Source of the DNA: Warburgia ugandensis | Taxonomy: Eukaryota > Streptophyta > Magnoliopsida > Canellales > Canellaceae | Reading direction: 5' to 3' | Length of the DNA: 64,000 bases | Assembly (NCBI GenBank): GCA_035236585.1 | Contig: CP141126.1 | Coordinates: forward strand, 67,619,414-67,683,413 | Shown here: positions 13,088 to 46,245 of the stretch, piece by piece | How positions within the stretch are numbered: the stretch's first letter is position 1 | Layout of the letters: every line of letters starts with the position of its first letter | Notes under the pieces: model-generated | What the model saw: the letters and a program-made list of their open reading frames with translations, nothing else | What the model was told of the DNA's origin: nothing | The model's database searches: none | Made by a program: the position numbers and the translations under genes

Positions 13088-14091
13088 TGTCGGGTACATC
13101 ACCTATCTCTAAGGCACCATACCCAATGGCTCCAGCAGACTTGAGAGAGCTTAAAGTGCAATTGCAAGAGTTATTAGGTAAGGGTTTCATCAGGCCGAGT
13201 GGATCACCATGGGGAGCACCAGTCCTTTTTGTGAAGAAAAAGGATGGATCACTAAGACTATGCATTAACTATCAGTTGTTGAATAGTGTTACTATAAAGA
13301 ATCAATACCCTTTGCCATGCATAGATGATTTATTTGACCAGCTCCAATCAGCACGAGTGTTCTCCAAGATAGACCTGAGGTTGGGATATCATCAACTGAG
13401 GGTTAGAGAAGAGGATATCTCAAAGACTACTTTTAAAAGTCGCTATGGCCACTATGAGTTCTTGGCGATGCCGTTTGGATTGACGAACGCACCTGCAATG
13501 TTCATGGATATGATGAATCGTATCTTCCAAGCTTATTTAGATAAGTTTGTGATTGTCTTCGTTGATGACATCTTGATTTTTTTGCCTAGTCATGAGGCAC
13601 ACAGGGAGCATCTCCACACAGTACTGGACACACTTCGTTGACATAAGTTGTACACTAAGTTTAGTAAGTGTGATTTTTGGTTAAATCAAGTGCAGTTCTT
13701 AGGCCACTTAATATCTAAAGATGGAGTGGCTGTGGATCCAGTGAAAGTTAAGGCAGTACTACATTGGGAGAGACCTAAGACAGTGACTGAGATACGCAAT
13801 TTTCTAGGTTTGGCAGGATATTATCATCGTTTCATAAAGAGATTCTCTAAAATTGCATTACCATTGAGCACCCTGACCAGGAAAGACATTCAATTTGTAT
13901 GGACCGAAGCTTGCAAGGAGAGCTTCCAAGAGCTCAAGAGGAGACTTACTACTGCTCCAGTATTGACTTTACCATCAGATGCAGGTGGTTATGTGGTTTA
14001 TTGCGATGCCTCTAGCAAGGGATTAGGAGTAGTGTTGATGCAACATGGGATGGTAAATTGCCTATGCGTCGAGACAGTTGAAGACACATGA
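13087..14091 (+). pseudogene. Ty3/gypsy reverse transcriptase and start of RNase H, broken
   Basis: Canonical Ty3/gypsy RT blocks: [38 protein letters not shown] and the catalytic FVDD at 13558-13569. An in-frame TGA at 13639 interrupts it after TLR. The frame then resumes with [10 protein letters not shown] and [13 protein letters not shown], and RNase H starts at [10 protein letters not shown]. It ends in a frameshift near 14050-14080. Confidence 0.9.
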
Positions 14092-14665
14092 GGTAAATTA
14101 CCCAACACATGATTTGAAGTTAGCAACAGCGGTATTTGCGTTGAAGTCCTGGAGACATTATCTTTATGGTGAGAAGTTTGAGGTATTCACTGATCATAAG
14201 AGCCTCAAGTACTTCTTTACTCAGAGTGATTTGAACATGAGGCAGTGTAGATGGATGGAGTATCTCAAGGACTTCGACTTCACCATACAGTACCATCCTA
14301 GGAAGGCTAATGTCGTTGCAGATGCCCTGAGTAGGAAGTCTGGGGTAATGATTGCCAATTTGTTGACTCGGTCTAAGTTCTTCAATAGGATCTTAGAGGC
14401 ACAGGACAAAGATAAAGAGACACAAGATCTAGTAGATAAGGCAGATTTTGCTAGGGGACCAGATGGAGGAGTCAGATTTAAGGGTAGGCTGGTAGTACTA
14501 GCAAATGACGAATTGAGGTGTGAGTTACTTTTAGAGGCACACCAGTCCCCGTATACAATTCATCCTGGAGGTACAAAGATGTATCAGGATCTTAGGAGAC
14601 ATTTCTGGTGGAATGGTATGAAGAAGGATGTTAGAGAGTGCGTTGCACGATGTTTGACCTGTTAG
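14078..14665 (+). pseudogene. Ty3/gypsy RNase H and integrase zinc finger
   Basis: RNase H motifs [20 protein letters not shown] and ADALSRKS, then an HHCC integrase zinc domain ([13 protein letters not shown] ... CVARCLTC). TAG ends it right after the second Cys of the finger. It is one frame away from the RT. Confidence 0.88.
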
Positions 14666-14710
14666 CAGGTCAAGGCTGAGCATCAGTGTCCATCAGGACT
14701 ACTTCGGATA

Positions 14711-15727
14711 TTGGACCTTCCTGAATGGAAGTGGGATCATATTACCATGGACTTTATTGTGGGTCTTCCAAGAACTGTTAAGGGCCATGACATGATGTGG
14801 GTCGTTGTGGACAAGTTGACCAAGTTCGCTCATTTCCATCCTATCAGACAAAATCACATAGTGGACAGCCTAGCAAAACTATATTTCAAGGAGATTGTGA
14901 GTCTACATGGAGTTCCCTTGACGATTATATAGGATCGAGATACTCAGTTTACCTCAAAATACTAGAAGAGCGTGCAAGAGGCATTAGGATCAAGGCTGAA
15001 ATTTAGCACAGCATTCCACCCTCAAACGGACGGTCAGAGTGAGAGTACCATCCAAACAATTAAGAATATGTTGCGAGCTTGTGTTATGGATTGGAAGGGT
15101 AGCTGAGAAGATCACTCACCACTAATAGAGTTTGCCTATAGTAATAGTCATCACGCGAGTATCGGCTTGGCTCCATACGAGGCACTTTATGGCAGACCTT
15201 GTCGGTCTCCCTTATGTTGGAGTGATATGGGAGAGAGACGAATAGTGAAGTCCGAGTTGGTGAAAGAATGCGCAAAGAAAATTCAACTTATTTGGAAGAG
15301 ATTATTGACAGCTCACAGTCGATAGAAAAGTTATGCTGATAAGAGGAGGAAAGATTTAGAGTTCTCGGAAGGTGATTATGTATTCCTTAAGGTTTCCCCC
15401 CTGAAAGGAGTGATGAGGTTTAGAAATAAAGGGAAGCTTAACCCCAAGTATGTTGGACCTTTTGAGATATTACATAGAGTTGGGTCAGTAGCTTACCAGC
15501 TAACCTTACCACCACAATTGGCAAATGTGCATGATGTTTTTCATGTATCCATGCTGAGGAAATATGTATCAGATCCATCACACGTGTTGGAACAGATCCC
15601 AGGAGAGTTACGGCCTAATATGACATTTGAGGAGAGACTTGTGGGCATACTAGCTACGAAAGTCAAGGAGTTAAGGAAAAAAACTATTATATTAGTCAAA
15701 GTGGTAAATTGGCAGAGCCCGAAATAG
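14711..15727 (+). pseudogene. Ty3/gypsy integrase core and chromodomain start
   Basis: Integrase core: MDFIVGLPRT, DRDTQFTS and DGQSE supply the D-D-E residues. APYEALYGRPCRSPLCW and the GPFEILHRVG/LPPQL block follow. Stops fall at 14930, 14960, about 15104 and about 15323. A chromodomain-like stretch (ILATKVKELRKKTIILVKVV) is cut at about 15704, where 3' LTR sequence begins, so the chromodomain end and the polypurine tract are missing. Confidence 0.85.
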
Positions 15728-18700
15728 GGGGCAGTTTTGATAACAGCACCCCTTTCCACCTTACCTTATCAGATCCGACGATTTTGCAGGAGAAATTGTC
15801 AGAGGGAGACGTATAAGGGAACAATTTCCCTTCCCCCTTTCCAGCATGATCTATATCTCCCTCAGTTGGCCTTAATCACCATCTTCTCCCTCGTTTCCAT
15901 CGAATTTTCTCCTAAACCCTAGCTTCTGCAAAACTCAAGTTTTTCGGCGACTAGGGATCCGGCAGCATCAACGAGTGATCAATCGTTTGAGGTAAACCCC
16001 AACCCTGAAATTTCCCTAATTTCATGTGTGCATATGCATCAATAGCATGCATGGAAAATTAAAAAAAAAAACGATGGAAAAACATTGTTTTTCCTAGAAC
16101 ATGTACACGCTACTGTTGGAGCATCAATAGGTGCATAAAACATCATTTAACCAAAGATCGGACCATCCATTTAGGGCATAAGGAACCCAGGAACAAGGCC
16201 TTTAAATTTGAGAGAGATCCAACGGCTGGTGTTGCCGAAAATCATCAAAACCCGTAGCTAGGGAAGTTTTAAGAACATGGGGAGAAAATTGCATAAAAAC
16301 CTTAGTTTTTAGAAAATTCAAGTCAAAGGAATGGTAGAAATGAAAAATACATCAAATTCTGAGCAAAATGGTAAAAAAATTGTAAATTTTGGACACTTGT
16401 AGGGTCACCGGCGACAACGGGACTCCGGTCATCTTCCTTAGCGCCAGTTTCCGCGTCGCGCAGCTTTAACCCAGTGTAAATCGAGGCCGCTGATGTAACT
16501 CAGTGTAAACCGGGGCCGCTGGTGTAACCCAGTGTAAACTGGGCGTTAGTGTAACTCAATGTAAACTGGGGCACTGGTGTAAATCGGTGCACCGCCCGAC
16601 CTTCTATAAATTAATAGTATTAATTTATGAAATATTTTTACAAAAAACATGATTTTGAGAACTACAGAGGTCCAAATCACGATCGGAAACATCCGTTGTG
16701 ATCCTCTTGACAACATGGACCTAGATTTAACTTAGAAACTTACCATTGACCACTTTTAAATTAGTTAAATTATAAACTATTAATTAATAACTTAGATCCG
16801 ACCAATCAAAAGGCGATCAGACCCTAGAACTTGAACAAATAGAAAATATATGATACTAAAGAAGTGCAAGTGGAGTAAATTAGATGTAATTACTCTATAA
16901 ATTGATCTAGACCATTGGTCTACCTAAGATCTTGGAAAATTGATGATCTAAGGATGATCTAACTATCAAATTTAGGAATAAACGTTAGATACACACACAA
17001 AACTAACAAATGAACATGAGATGAGACTAAAGTTAAGAACCAAATCATAATTAAGGATATTAGAGGATGACCCAACGGTTGGATCACCATAGATTCTCTT
17101 ATGATGAAATAAATAACACAAAATAGCATTGTGGTACTAACAGGTACATCTGAACATATAAGAGTAGGGGATTATACACTCAAGTTGAGTGATCTCACAT
17201 TAGGTAGGTGACAACATTTAATGTTTCGTTTTGATTTTAAAACCTTGTATTATCATGGCATCATGATTGATTGTGATTTAAATTGCACTTATTATTAATC
17301 GATGATTTTGTGAGATTTAGAGTTTTATGCTATGATCGCTATTTGATTTCAATCATGTATTGAATGGATTATGACCGATGGTTTTGATGAGATTGAGATT
17401 ATCTACTTATTCACAATTAGAAAATTATCTTTTCTTATTGCATCACTGAAACTGATGAGTTTTCATGAGGAAGGAAAGTGGAGGCTTGGTGGCTGGTCCT
17501 TTTAGAGGCTAACCCTGGGATGAGGGGCGTGCTTGGGGATTGCAAGCCACGAGTGCTCCTGATTTTCGATATACGTGATTTTCGTGTTTTGAGTTTTATG
17601 ATGGGTGCTCTCACCCGGTGGATGTCATGCTAGGAGGGAGAGGGCTGGCCAGCCACCCTCTGAGATCTGTGATGTAATATGATTGTGATATGATAAACAC
17701 CTGCCCGTAGATGACTTTTGGTAGGGGTTGGTAACATGGATAGTCCACACTACCAGTCCAGGCCTTTCCATGGGGACAGACACTAAGTCTCACATTATGG
17801 TGTCAACGGAGAGCGACAGTAGTTGAGACCCTGGAGGGTTGCCACTGCAACATGACTATCCATACTCTTATTCTGTATGCTTGCATGATGAGCATGGAGA
17901 TGTGATTGTATGCCTAGGTGTGACAAGACTCAGAGGTTGGATATGAGTACTCATGATCGGTGATACAAGTATATGGGACGCTCATGGGACCCATGTACCT
18001 TAGGGTGCCCTGTTATTATTGTATACTCATTTATATTGATCATATCATGTTTTAAATCCATGAGATGCATGTTTTATCGAACTTGATAATTTGATACTAT
18101 GTTGGCATGAGTTATAATGATTTTATTTTTATAGATGATAGATCTTTTATTTTATTGCCACTCTTATTCATTTATTCCATCTTTATTACATTAATTGTCT
18201 ATATACCTACACAAGCAATAGCTTGCTGAGGCATTGCTTTGTTTGCAATGCCTTGATCTCGAGCGCAACAGCAAGAACGGCAAGATCGTTAAGAGATCGT
18301 GATAGCAATGGGAGATTTCCTTTACTTTGACTCATAGACAATGACATGAGTAAATAAATGGACTACCACATGACTTTCTTTATGAACTGTATACTTTTAT
18401 TTTATGGATTTGATTATGATAGTTATACATATGATGGACATTTAGGTGGGATGTTATGCTAGATAGACCCTGAGTCACATTATTATTGTGTTTTGGGATA
18501 ATTATTGGTTGAAAAATAAAGGAGCCGATGATTTTGAAGTTGGTTTAACATGTGTATTGTTTCAATTGTATTGCTGCAAAAATTTAATTATATTTTAAAT
18601 TTATAATTGTGATGTTTTGGAAAAGAAAATAACACCCGGTGGTTTTCAATCATTTTTTAATAAAATAATTAATATAAAGTTTTTAACATGGGATCCCTAT

Positions 18701-18756
18701 TACGACTACTACGATTATTATTATTATAAATAAATAAATAAAACCGGGGTGTTACA
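15704..18756 (+). repeat. 3' LTR of the chromovirus, truncated at its 5' side
   Basis: Matches the 5' LTR from 8218 to its end. The first 190 or so bases and the polypurine tract are absent. The junction lies in a shared GTAAATTGG, consistent with a deletion through short homology. It ends GGTGTTACA next to AAGAG. Confidence 0.88.
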
Positions 18757-18810
18757 AAGAGTTACTCCCAATTGGATCTAGACAATATTAGAATGGAATG
18801 GACAAAATAA

Positions 18811-19799
18811 TATTATAAATTTTAATTTATAGTTCACTGATGTAAATGAATGTATCAATCATATATGTACTTTTTACTCAAATATAATACAAAAATAAGT
18901 TCATTTCTATAGATGTATTCCATTTTTCTTTTGATTGAAGTATATTATGTGTCAATATATGTGTTTTCTTTGTTTCAATGATGGGAAGTTGGTGTCCTGA
19001 ACTAGACATATGGTTGTCTATTGAGAAGAGTGAATGTATAGATGATTGGGTGTGCTTTCTTTAGTTCAATTCAATGTGAATTGTATGGAGAAGTTATGGA
19101 ATGTTGGAAGTGAATGTGTACAATGATTGTAAATGTAGCCTACAAGTTACAAAAGTAAATGTGTTATTTTATCACATATTGACTGATGAATTAATGTACG
19201 TTTTACTCAAATGAAATACAAAACATAAGTTCATTTCTATGGATGTATTCCATTTTCTTTTGATTGAAGTATGTTTCAATGTGTGTGCTTTCTTTATTTC
19301 AATGATGGAAGATTGGAGTGTTCAACCAAACATAGGGTAATCTATGGAGAAGAATTGTAGAGTTGTGAATGTATTATGTATGGGTGTGCTTTCTTTAGTT
19401 CACCAACTCAAATTTTCAATTCAATGTGAAGTGTACTGTATGAGGAAGTTAAATGTGCAATGTTTGAACTTGGAAGCAAATGTGTAATGATTGTAAATGT
19501 ATTCCTTTTTTCTTTAGTTCAAATGTTTAATTCAATGTCAAGTGTATGGGGAAGTTAAGAATGTGCAATGTTGGAAGTTGGAAGTTGGAAGTTGGAAGTG
19601 AATGTGTACAACTACAATGATTGTAAATGTAGCATAAAGAATGGAGTGAATGTGTTATTTTGTCACACTCCAATAATGATTGTTGAATTAGTGTACTTTG
19701 ATAAATATAACTGCAGGAAGAATGTACGGGTAACAAACAAAAACAAAAAAATAAATAAATAAAGAAACTGGTTAGTGGTAAAGATTAGAAAGGTGTACA
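18811..19799 (+). repeat. CACTA 3' region with diverged tandem duplication
   Basis: No gene. A segment around 18898-19000 (TTCATTTCTATAGATGTATT) recurs at about 19228-19300. GAATGTGTACAATGATTGTAAATG-like sequence recurs near 19110, 19480 and 19600. A GGAAGTT heptamer is repeated four times at 19572-19600. Confidence 0.6.
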
Positions 19800-20295
19800 A
19801 TAAAGGACGGTTAATTAAAAGCTATCTTATATTAAAGATCATAGGGCAGTTACTCAAAACCGTCCTATATTTCTATAAGAATATAGGATGGTTCTCAATA
19901 ATGGTCCTATATTACTAAATAATATAGGACAGTTACTAAATAACCGTCCTCTATCCCATCTATTTATAACTTTCTCAAAGGCTAACAAGTAACAACTTAG
20001 TGGTAACTGCTACGGCAATTAGTACCGTGTTGTTACTAATGTAATGTCTGGTGGGCAGTCTTATAAGAATAAAGGACGATTATTTAGTAATAATATAGGA
20101 CAGTTTTTTTAGAACCGTCTTATATATTTAATTTATGAATTATATTATCAAACTTATCAGTTTACTTGCTGATTAGTGGTGGTTACCTTACCAACTTATT
20201 GTCAATATAGGACAATTTTTAAGGAACTGTACTATATCAATATAAATCAATAAGAATAAAGGACGGGTTTTCAGTAACCATCCTTTTTAGTAAGA
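19800..20295. repeat. CACTA 3' subterminal repeat block
   Basis: Paired units of AGGACGGTT/AACCGTCCTATAT type, for example 19862-19905 and 19920-19950, match those at 1042-3525. This marks the other end of the element. Confidence 0.75.
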
Positions 20296-20329
20296 TAAAT
20301 AAATCAAGTTATGTTTGTTACAAAATCAG

Positions 20330-20655
20330 ATAGCTCAATACAACAGGTTAATAGGTTGCGAGTCAAACGTGTCAACACGATGGTTTAACAGGTCGCAAGT
20401 ATGACAGGTGAACACGACATGTTAACAAGTCGCATGGCATACAGGTCAACACGAAGGGTTAGCAAGTCGCTCATCAGACGGGTCAACACAACAGGTCCTC
20501 ATGGCTGACACGAACATGACACAATTTTGGGAGTGTCATTTCCGGGTTGACCCAATAAATGACATGAACACAATAGGACTCAACCCTAACCCACTAAATC
20601 CATGTCGAATTCGAGTTGTATTATCGTGTTGTGTCGCATTTTGCCATCCCTAAAT
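20330..20655. repeat. Tandem GGTCAACACGA repeat with hAT-like end
   Basis: About five diverged units of roughly 40 bp built on AACAGGTCGCAAGTATGACAGG and GTCAACACGA. The block ends with CGCATTTTGCCATCCCTA at 20634-20651; its complement TAGGGATGGCAAAATGCG resembles the terminus of plant hAT-like elements. The left terminus was not found. Confidence 0.45.
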
Positions 20656-21450
20656 AGGTTCGACCCTTCTATTTGCCAATTTTGTTGTTAGCAGTTGGAA
20701 AGCATAGAACACACGTGGTTCGGATGTTTTAATTCTAACGGGATTTGGTTCTGGTTTCTCCACCTTTGCAATGTCAGATACTGTTTTCCGCAGCATTTGC
20801 GTCCCTTAACCAGTGGGTGATATTCAAAACCAAAAGAAGATTCAAGATTATTTGATATCTGGGCCTGTGTACGATCTTTTGGTCTTTATGGCTCCGGAGG
20901 AGTCATAGGCTCTTCCAGAACAAGAGAACGGAAGGATGATCTGTCGATGCGTATATCTGCAAATAGATTTCAACGGCACATCGGCTGATGGACTACGAAG
21001 AAATTGGTTCGAGATTTTCAGTTCTAATAAGAGGAAGGAGAAGACTAAGCCAGTGGTGTCCTCCTACGGAAGCTTCAAATTGAATACGAATGGGGGCACA
21101 GTTGGCCAACTATCACTTTCAGCCATTCATTATCCAAGGTGAATCCGCAATCACTATGGGTCCGTGGCAATTATGCCACAAGCTCGATGAAATCAGATGG
21201 CTTCTTCCGCACTCTGACCATCAATTCGCCCAATATGAACTGCCCAAAAGAGGCATTAGCCTCTCTTACCTTTGTGTCAGTCTTTTTCAACCGGGCTAAG
21301 TGCCTAATATTTTGTTTCTGTAATCTGCCCTGTTGTGGTGATTGTTCACAAGTTCTCCTCAAGTTGTTTGGATGTGGGTGGAGATCTGCGATCTTAATCC
21401 AACTACCATTCATAAAAGAAATTATTTCCAGATGTAAAGTTGCAAATAAT
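20656..21450. other. Unrecognised, more GC-rich segment
   Basis: No repeat or known protein recognised. Base composition is less AT-rich than the neighbours. A 68-codon plus ORF at 20936-21142 (with KLNTNGG) and a 120-codon ORF at 21139-21501 could be a gene relic, but nothing identifies them. Confidence 0.35.
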
Positions 21451-21875
21451 TCATCATCATCATCATCAAGACCTTATCCCAATGAGGGGTCAGCCACATG
21501 AATCTTATTCCTCCATTCCACTCTATTAAATATCATGACTTCATTTAGTCCCAAAGTTTTTAAATCTTTCCTCACCACTTCTATCCACGTTCTTTTGGGC
21601 CTTCCCCTTGCCCTTTTAGAACCTTCAAATTGCATTGCCTCACTCCTAACTGGTGCCATTGTTGGCCTCCTTTGAGCATGTCCAAACCATCTAAGTCTAA
21701 TCTCCCTCATCTTATTACCTATTGGTGCTATCCCTAAATTTCCTCTAATATTTTCATTTCTAATTCTATCCTTTCTTATCTTACCACTCATCCATCTCAA
21801 CATCCTCATTTCTGCGACACTCAGCCTATAAGTATGATGTTTCTTAACTACCCAACACTCTGATCCATATAGCAG
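21451..21875 (-). mobile_element. RTE-type LINE, 3' end fragment
   Basis: Minus-strand ORF with [36 protein letters not shown] and RPKRTWIEVVRKDLK, the conserved C-terminus of plant RTE-like non-LTR retrotransposon ORFs. It ends IHVADPSLG and a (TGA)n-type tail at 21451-21468. Truncated at its 5' side within YGSECW near 21870. It is the least decayed of three related copies here. Confidence 0.85.
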
Positions 21876-22084
21876 CTTCTTAAGTGCACAATGGGAGACC
21901 CACACAGCAACAGAAGACTTTATTTGAAATGCCCAAGTTGCTCACAAAATATCAACATAAATAGATCCAGTTTCAGTTTTCTTCATCCTTTGGAAGAAAT
22001 AGCATAAAAGAGATGCTTTGCCTTCATATGCATGGCGTGGAGATCATGAAGAATTTTTATTCTTTATTATATTTTTTCCCAATA

Positions 22085-22180
22085 ATAGACACGCACGCAC
22101 GCGCACACGATGCATGGCCTCGAACCCTAGTCACCAAGGTGATACTCCTTGTTGTGGCACTGCACCACAAGGCTTCACTG
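22085..22180 (-). mobile_element. Candidate tRNA-derived SINE
   Basis: On the minus strand an A-box-like TTGTGGTGCAGTGCC is followed by a near-consensus B box GGGTTCGAGGCC. The limits and tail are unclear, and target duplications were not seen. It lies downstream of the MFP2-like gene. Confidence 0.45.
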
Positions 22181-22473
22181 AATATTAAACCAAGAAAGAA
22201 ACTACAAAGGAACTGCAAGCTATGTAACCAAATTTCATGCTTGATTATTGAATCAGCCCAATCCTGGTTCCAAAAGACTGTCCAGAGGAGACCACTATCA
22301 ACAGGCTCAGAAGCCCGCGTTAGAACTGATAATGCTTGATTCGAGATGCAGAGCATCGTATTATTCAAATGATTTTGCCTAGTGGCCTACTTAGATTGGC
22401 CTCCATCGTCAAACCTGAATTGAGCAATCTTGGAGAACCACTATAAAGGAAAAGGTTACATGGAATGTATAGT

Positions 22474-44101
<21,628 letters not shown>

Positions 44102-44230
44102 CTCTGATCTCTTCCTTCCCTCCGCTCTTCTCTCTCTCTCTCTGTATCTGGGTATTGCTTGCAAGGTGCTAATAATTATCCAAGGAGAAAGAAAAGTAGT
44201 TGAGATCAACAAATAGAATTTTCGGATCAA
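44102..44230 (-). promoter_or_regulatory. 5' leader and proximal upstream region of the MFP2-like gene
   Basis: On the gene strand the bases before ATG are purine-rich, with a (GA)n run at 44126-44144, as is common in plant leaders. No clear TATA box was identified, and the transcription start is unknown. Confidence 0.45.
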
Positions 44231-46240
44231 CGTCGGTATGCTGGTGACGTACGAGACGGTCGTCTGCGACTTGGATATTTGGATTATCCCATCTGGTGTT
44301 TATGTAGAGTAGGCAAGGAAGTTGAGCTAATGAATTTCCTTCTGGGAAGTTGAAATCCATGTAATCCCGTTTCCGCAATAGCAAGCCACGTCAGAGAGTG
44401 TCCAGAAGGAATGGGCTTTGGGTGAGTGTGATGTTTCCAAGGTATCAAACTTTTCAATGACTTTCTGCTCCTACGTGCAGATCAATAGACAAGGGCCCGC
44501 TTGTTTAATTAGCCAAGCCACTTGTCTGGTGGTTTGGTTGCTGATGGGTAAAGCGCATCCTCTGTTTGGTCGAGCTGTCAGCATCCTACATGACCACAGG
44601 GGGAGATAGGAGAGGGATGAGGGTTTACCTCGTAATTTTGCTGCTTCTACCAAAATAATAATCTATAATGTATGAAGTGGAATGCTAAAATAAAATATCG
44701 TGAGCACTTGTTCCCAAAGGCTCAACTTATATTTATATATAAAGAAGAGGAATGCGTGAGTACGTGAGTAAAGGTTCTAATTTTTTGCTAGTTAATTTAA
44801 TTGATTTGGCTTTGGATGTCACTGGTATAAAAATCATGAAGATTGGCATGTGATGAGATAGTGTCTTTTGTTTCTGAATATAGAAGGCTGTTTACAAATT
44901 TTATATTGGCCCCTAAAGAACAAAATTCCTTAGATATTGTAGGATTTTTGGACTAACATATATCCAAAGCTAAAGAAATTAGATGAAATAGGTAGATCGT
45001 CTATAGGTAGGTCCCTCCATTCAAAAAGTGAGAGCACTTTGACTCCAAGCACGTACTAGTGCTTTGATTTTGCATTCATCATAAAGGAAACTCTCCTAGT
45101 TGAAAAATATCAACTTAGAAGAACCAAAATATTATACCAATATATAAAGGACATTTTGGGTAAAGCAATTACTAAGAAGCAAAAGTAGGAAAAGTACCTA
45201 ACTTTTATTAATTTTACAATGGAAGCTTGGCCCACTTTTTGTACTTTTCATTGATCTAAGCCATTAATCTCTTCATGAGAAGAAAATGGATTGTAGCCTT
45301 ACTTTTTTGTACTTTTTCATTGATCCAAGCCATCCATCTGATTTCTCATCGATGGTAAATCCTCTCATTTGTGACTAATAAGAATAATAGGAGTGATAAA
45401 TCCAGGTGTAGATTATATAGCCAAGTCATCATTTTTCAAGAGATTCACTTAACATGCTAGAAATGTCATCAAATGGATGTCGTCCATCTATGTGATGCAT
45501 TGCAATTTTGCAATATTGATCCGACAAATAAGAAAATAATTCCCTTAAAAAAGAAAAAGGATGAAAAAGAAAAAGAACAAGGGAAAGAGGCAAAGGAAGA
45601 AGAAATAGATCCCTTCACTTGAGGCAAGGAGGCAGATTAATTAGTTAAGGGTGGTTTCACTTTCAAGACTTCAACTGCTAATCTGTAATGATCTTTTTGT
45701 TATGAGAATCAACATAATCAACCAGATTATTTCTTTTTTTATATGAATGCCATAGAGATTATTCATTGAATTGTTGGTGATGTTAGATTCCTTTTCAATG
45801 GTTCTCGACATGAATCATCCCATACTTACATCCAACATTTGTGATAAAAATGAAAACTTGTCATCATGTAGAAAAAGAAGAAAAGAGAAAGTAATGAGAA
45901 GATCAAATCAAATGAAGGAGCACAAGGAGAGAGAACGACACAACCCAAGCATCAACTCGAGTTGGCTAAATGCACCTTGTCTCATAGCCCAAAGGTTGTA
46001 GCTAAGTTCAAATTTTCCACCTCTTACCAAACAAAAAAGAAAAAGGGATAATCATAACATGTGGTCCCTACTTTCACAAGAAATGTTTTCAATGCCTTTG
46101 ACCATTCTTCCAAAACTTATCAGAAGCAATTCAGATTAAGTCTAAACATGAGGACTTTATTGATAGAGCATGGATTTCATTTGTTAGTTGTTGGATTAAA
46201 GAGGGGGTGAAAGATAGCATGCAGACCAACTAAGAAGTAA
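44231..46240. other. Intergenic, no recognised gene
   Basis: AT-rich sequence upstream of the MFP2-like gene with only short ORFs and no recognised protein, RNA or repeat. Confidence 0.55.
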
Positions 46241-46245
46241 GCTTG

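Larger units (their letters stand above)
8030..18756 (+). mobile_element. Ty3/gypsy chromovirus (Tekay/Del-like), degenerate
   Basis: The element begins TGTAATATCC and ends GGTGTTACA, with a perfect 5-bp duplication AAGAG at 8025-8029 and 18757-18761. It contains a 5' LTR, an initiator-Met PBS, gag, protease, reverse transcriptase, RNase H, integrase with the start of a chromodomain, and a 3' LTR that has lost its first 190 or so bases. Long LTRs (3.2 kb) and a chromodomain are known traits of the Tekay/Del clade. Gag and pol carry several stops and frameshifts, so it is not active. It lies in the last exon of the CACTA gene in the same orientation. Confidence 0.9.
3662..18810 (+). pseudogene. 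CACTA transposase_24/Ulp1-like gene, decayed and split
   Basis: Recognisable exon pieces run 3662-3825 (charged N-terminus, then donor GTATCA), 4519-4815 (residues like RGLTKNEAY and a DWRHV motif), 4901-5115 (QWRKWKSELARKYI, as in plant transposase_24), 5618-6003 (EHSGQVRGQGRYV), 6126-6473, 6852-7058, 7155-7330, 7437-7541, 7641-7712 and 7800-7916. The last pieces form a Ulp1/C48-like cysteine peptidase: His in SHWMLL (7440), Gln in CPKQ and Cys in WECG (7843). The usual Asp after His appears as Asn in FFNSC. Several in-frame stops are present, for example after NEAYK. The final exon begins near 8015, is cut by the Ty3/gypsy insertion and resumes at 18762, ending in a stop near 18810. Known: such proteins are encoded by plant CACTA elements. 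This copy cannot make an intact product. Confidence 0.7.
1040..20295 (+). mobile_element. CACTA (En/Spm) transposon, decayed, interrupted by a gypsy element
   Basis: Seen: arrays of short units reading ATATAGGAYGGTT...AACCRTCCTATAT at 1042-1420, 1735-1850 and 3176-3525, and again at 19800-20295. Between them lies a spliced gene whose fragments match the plant transposase_24/Ulp1-like ORF of CACTA elements. Known: inverted GGTT/AACC subterminal repeats are typical of plant CACTA elements. The exact ends are not certain: no clean CACTA/TAGTG terminus with a 3-bp target duplication was found. TACAA near 1036 and TAGTA near 20289 may be decayed termini. The element would be about 8.5 kb without the 10.7-kb Ty3/gypsy insertion at 8030-18756. 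No TNP2-type catalytic transposase was recognised, so it is probably non-autonomous. Confidence 0.75.

Noticed and set aside
12903-13265. 120-codon minus ORF across the gypsy protease/RT junction
   Set aside because: Shadow of the plus-strand pol genes.
21139-21413. Opposed ORFs as real genes
   Set aside because: Short, overlapping on both strands and without recognised domains.
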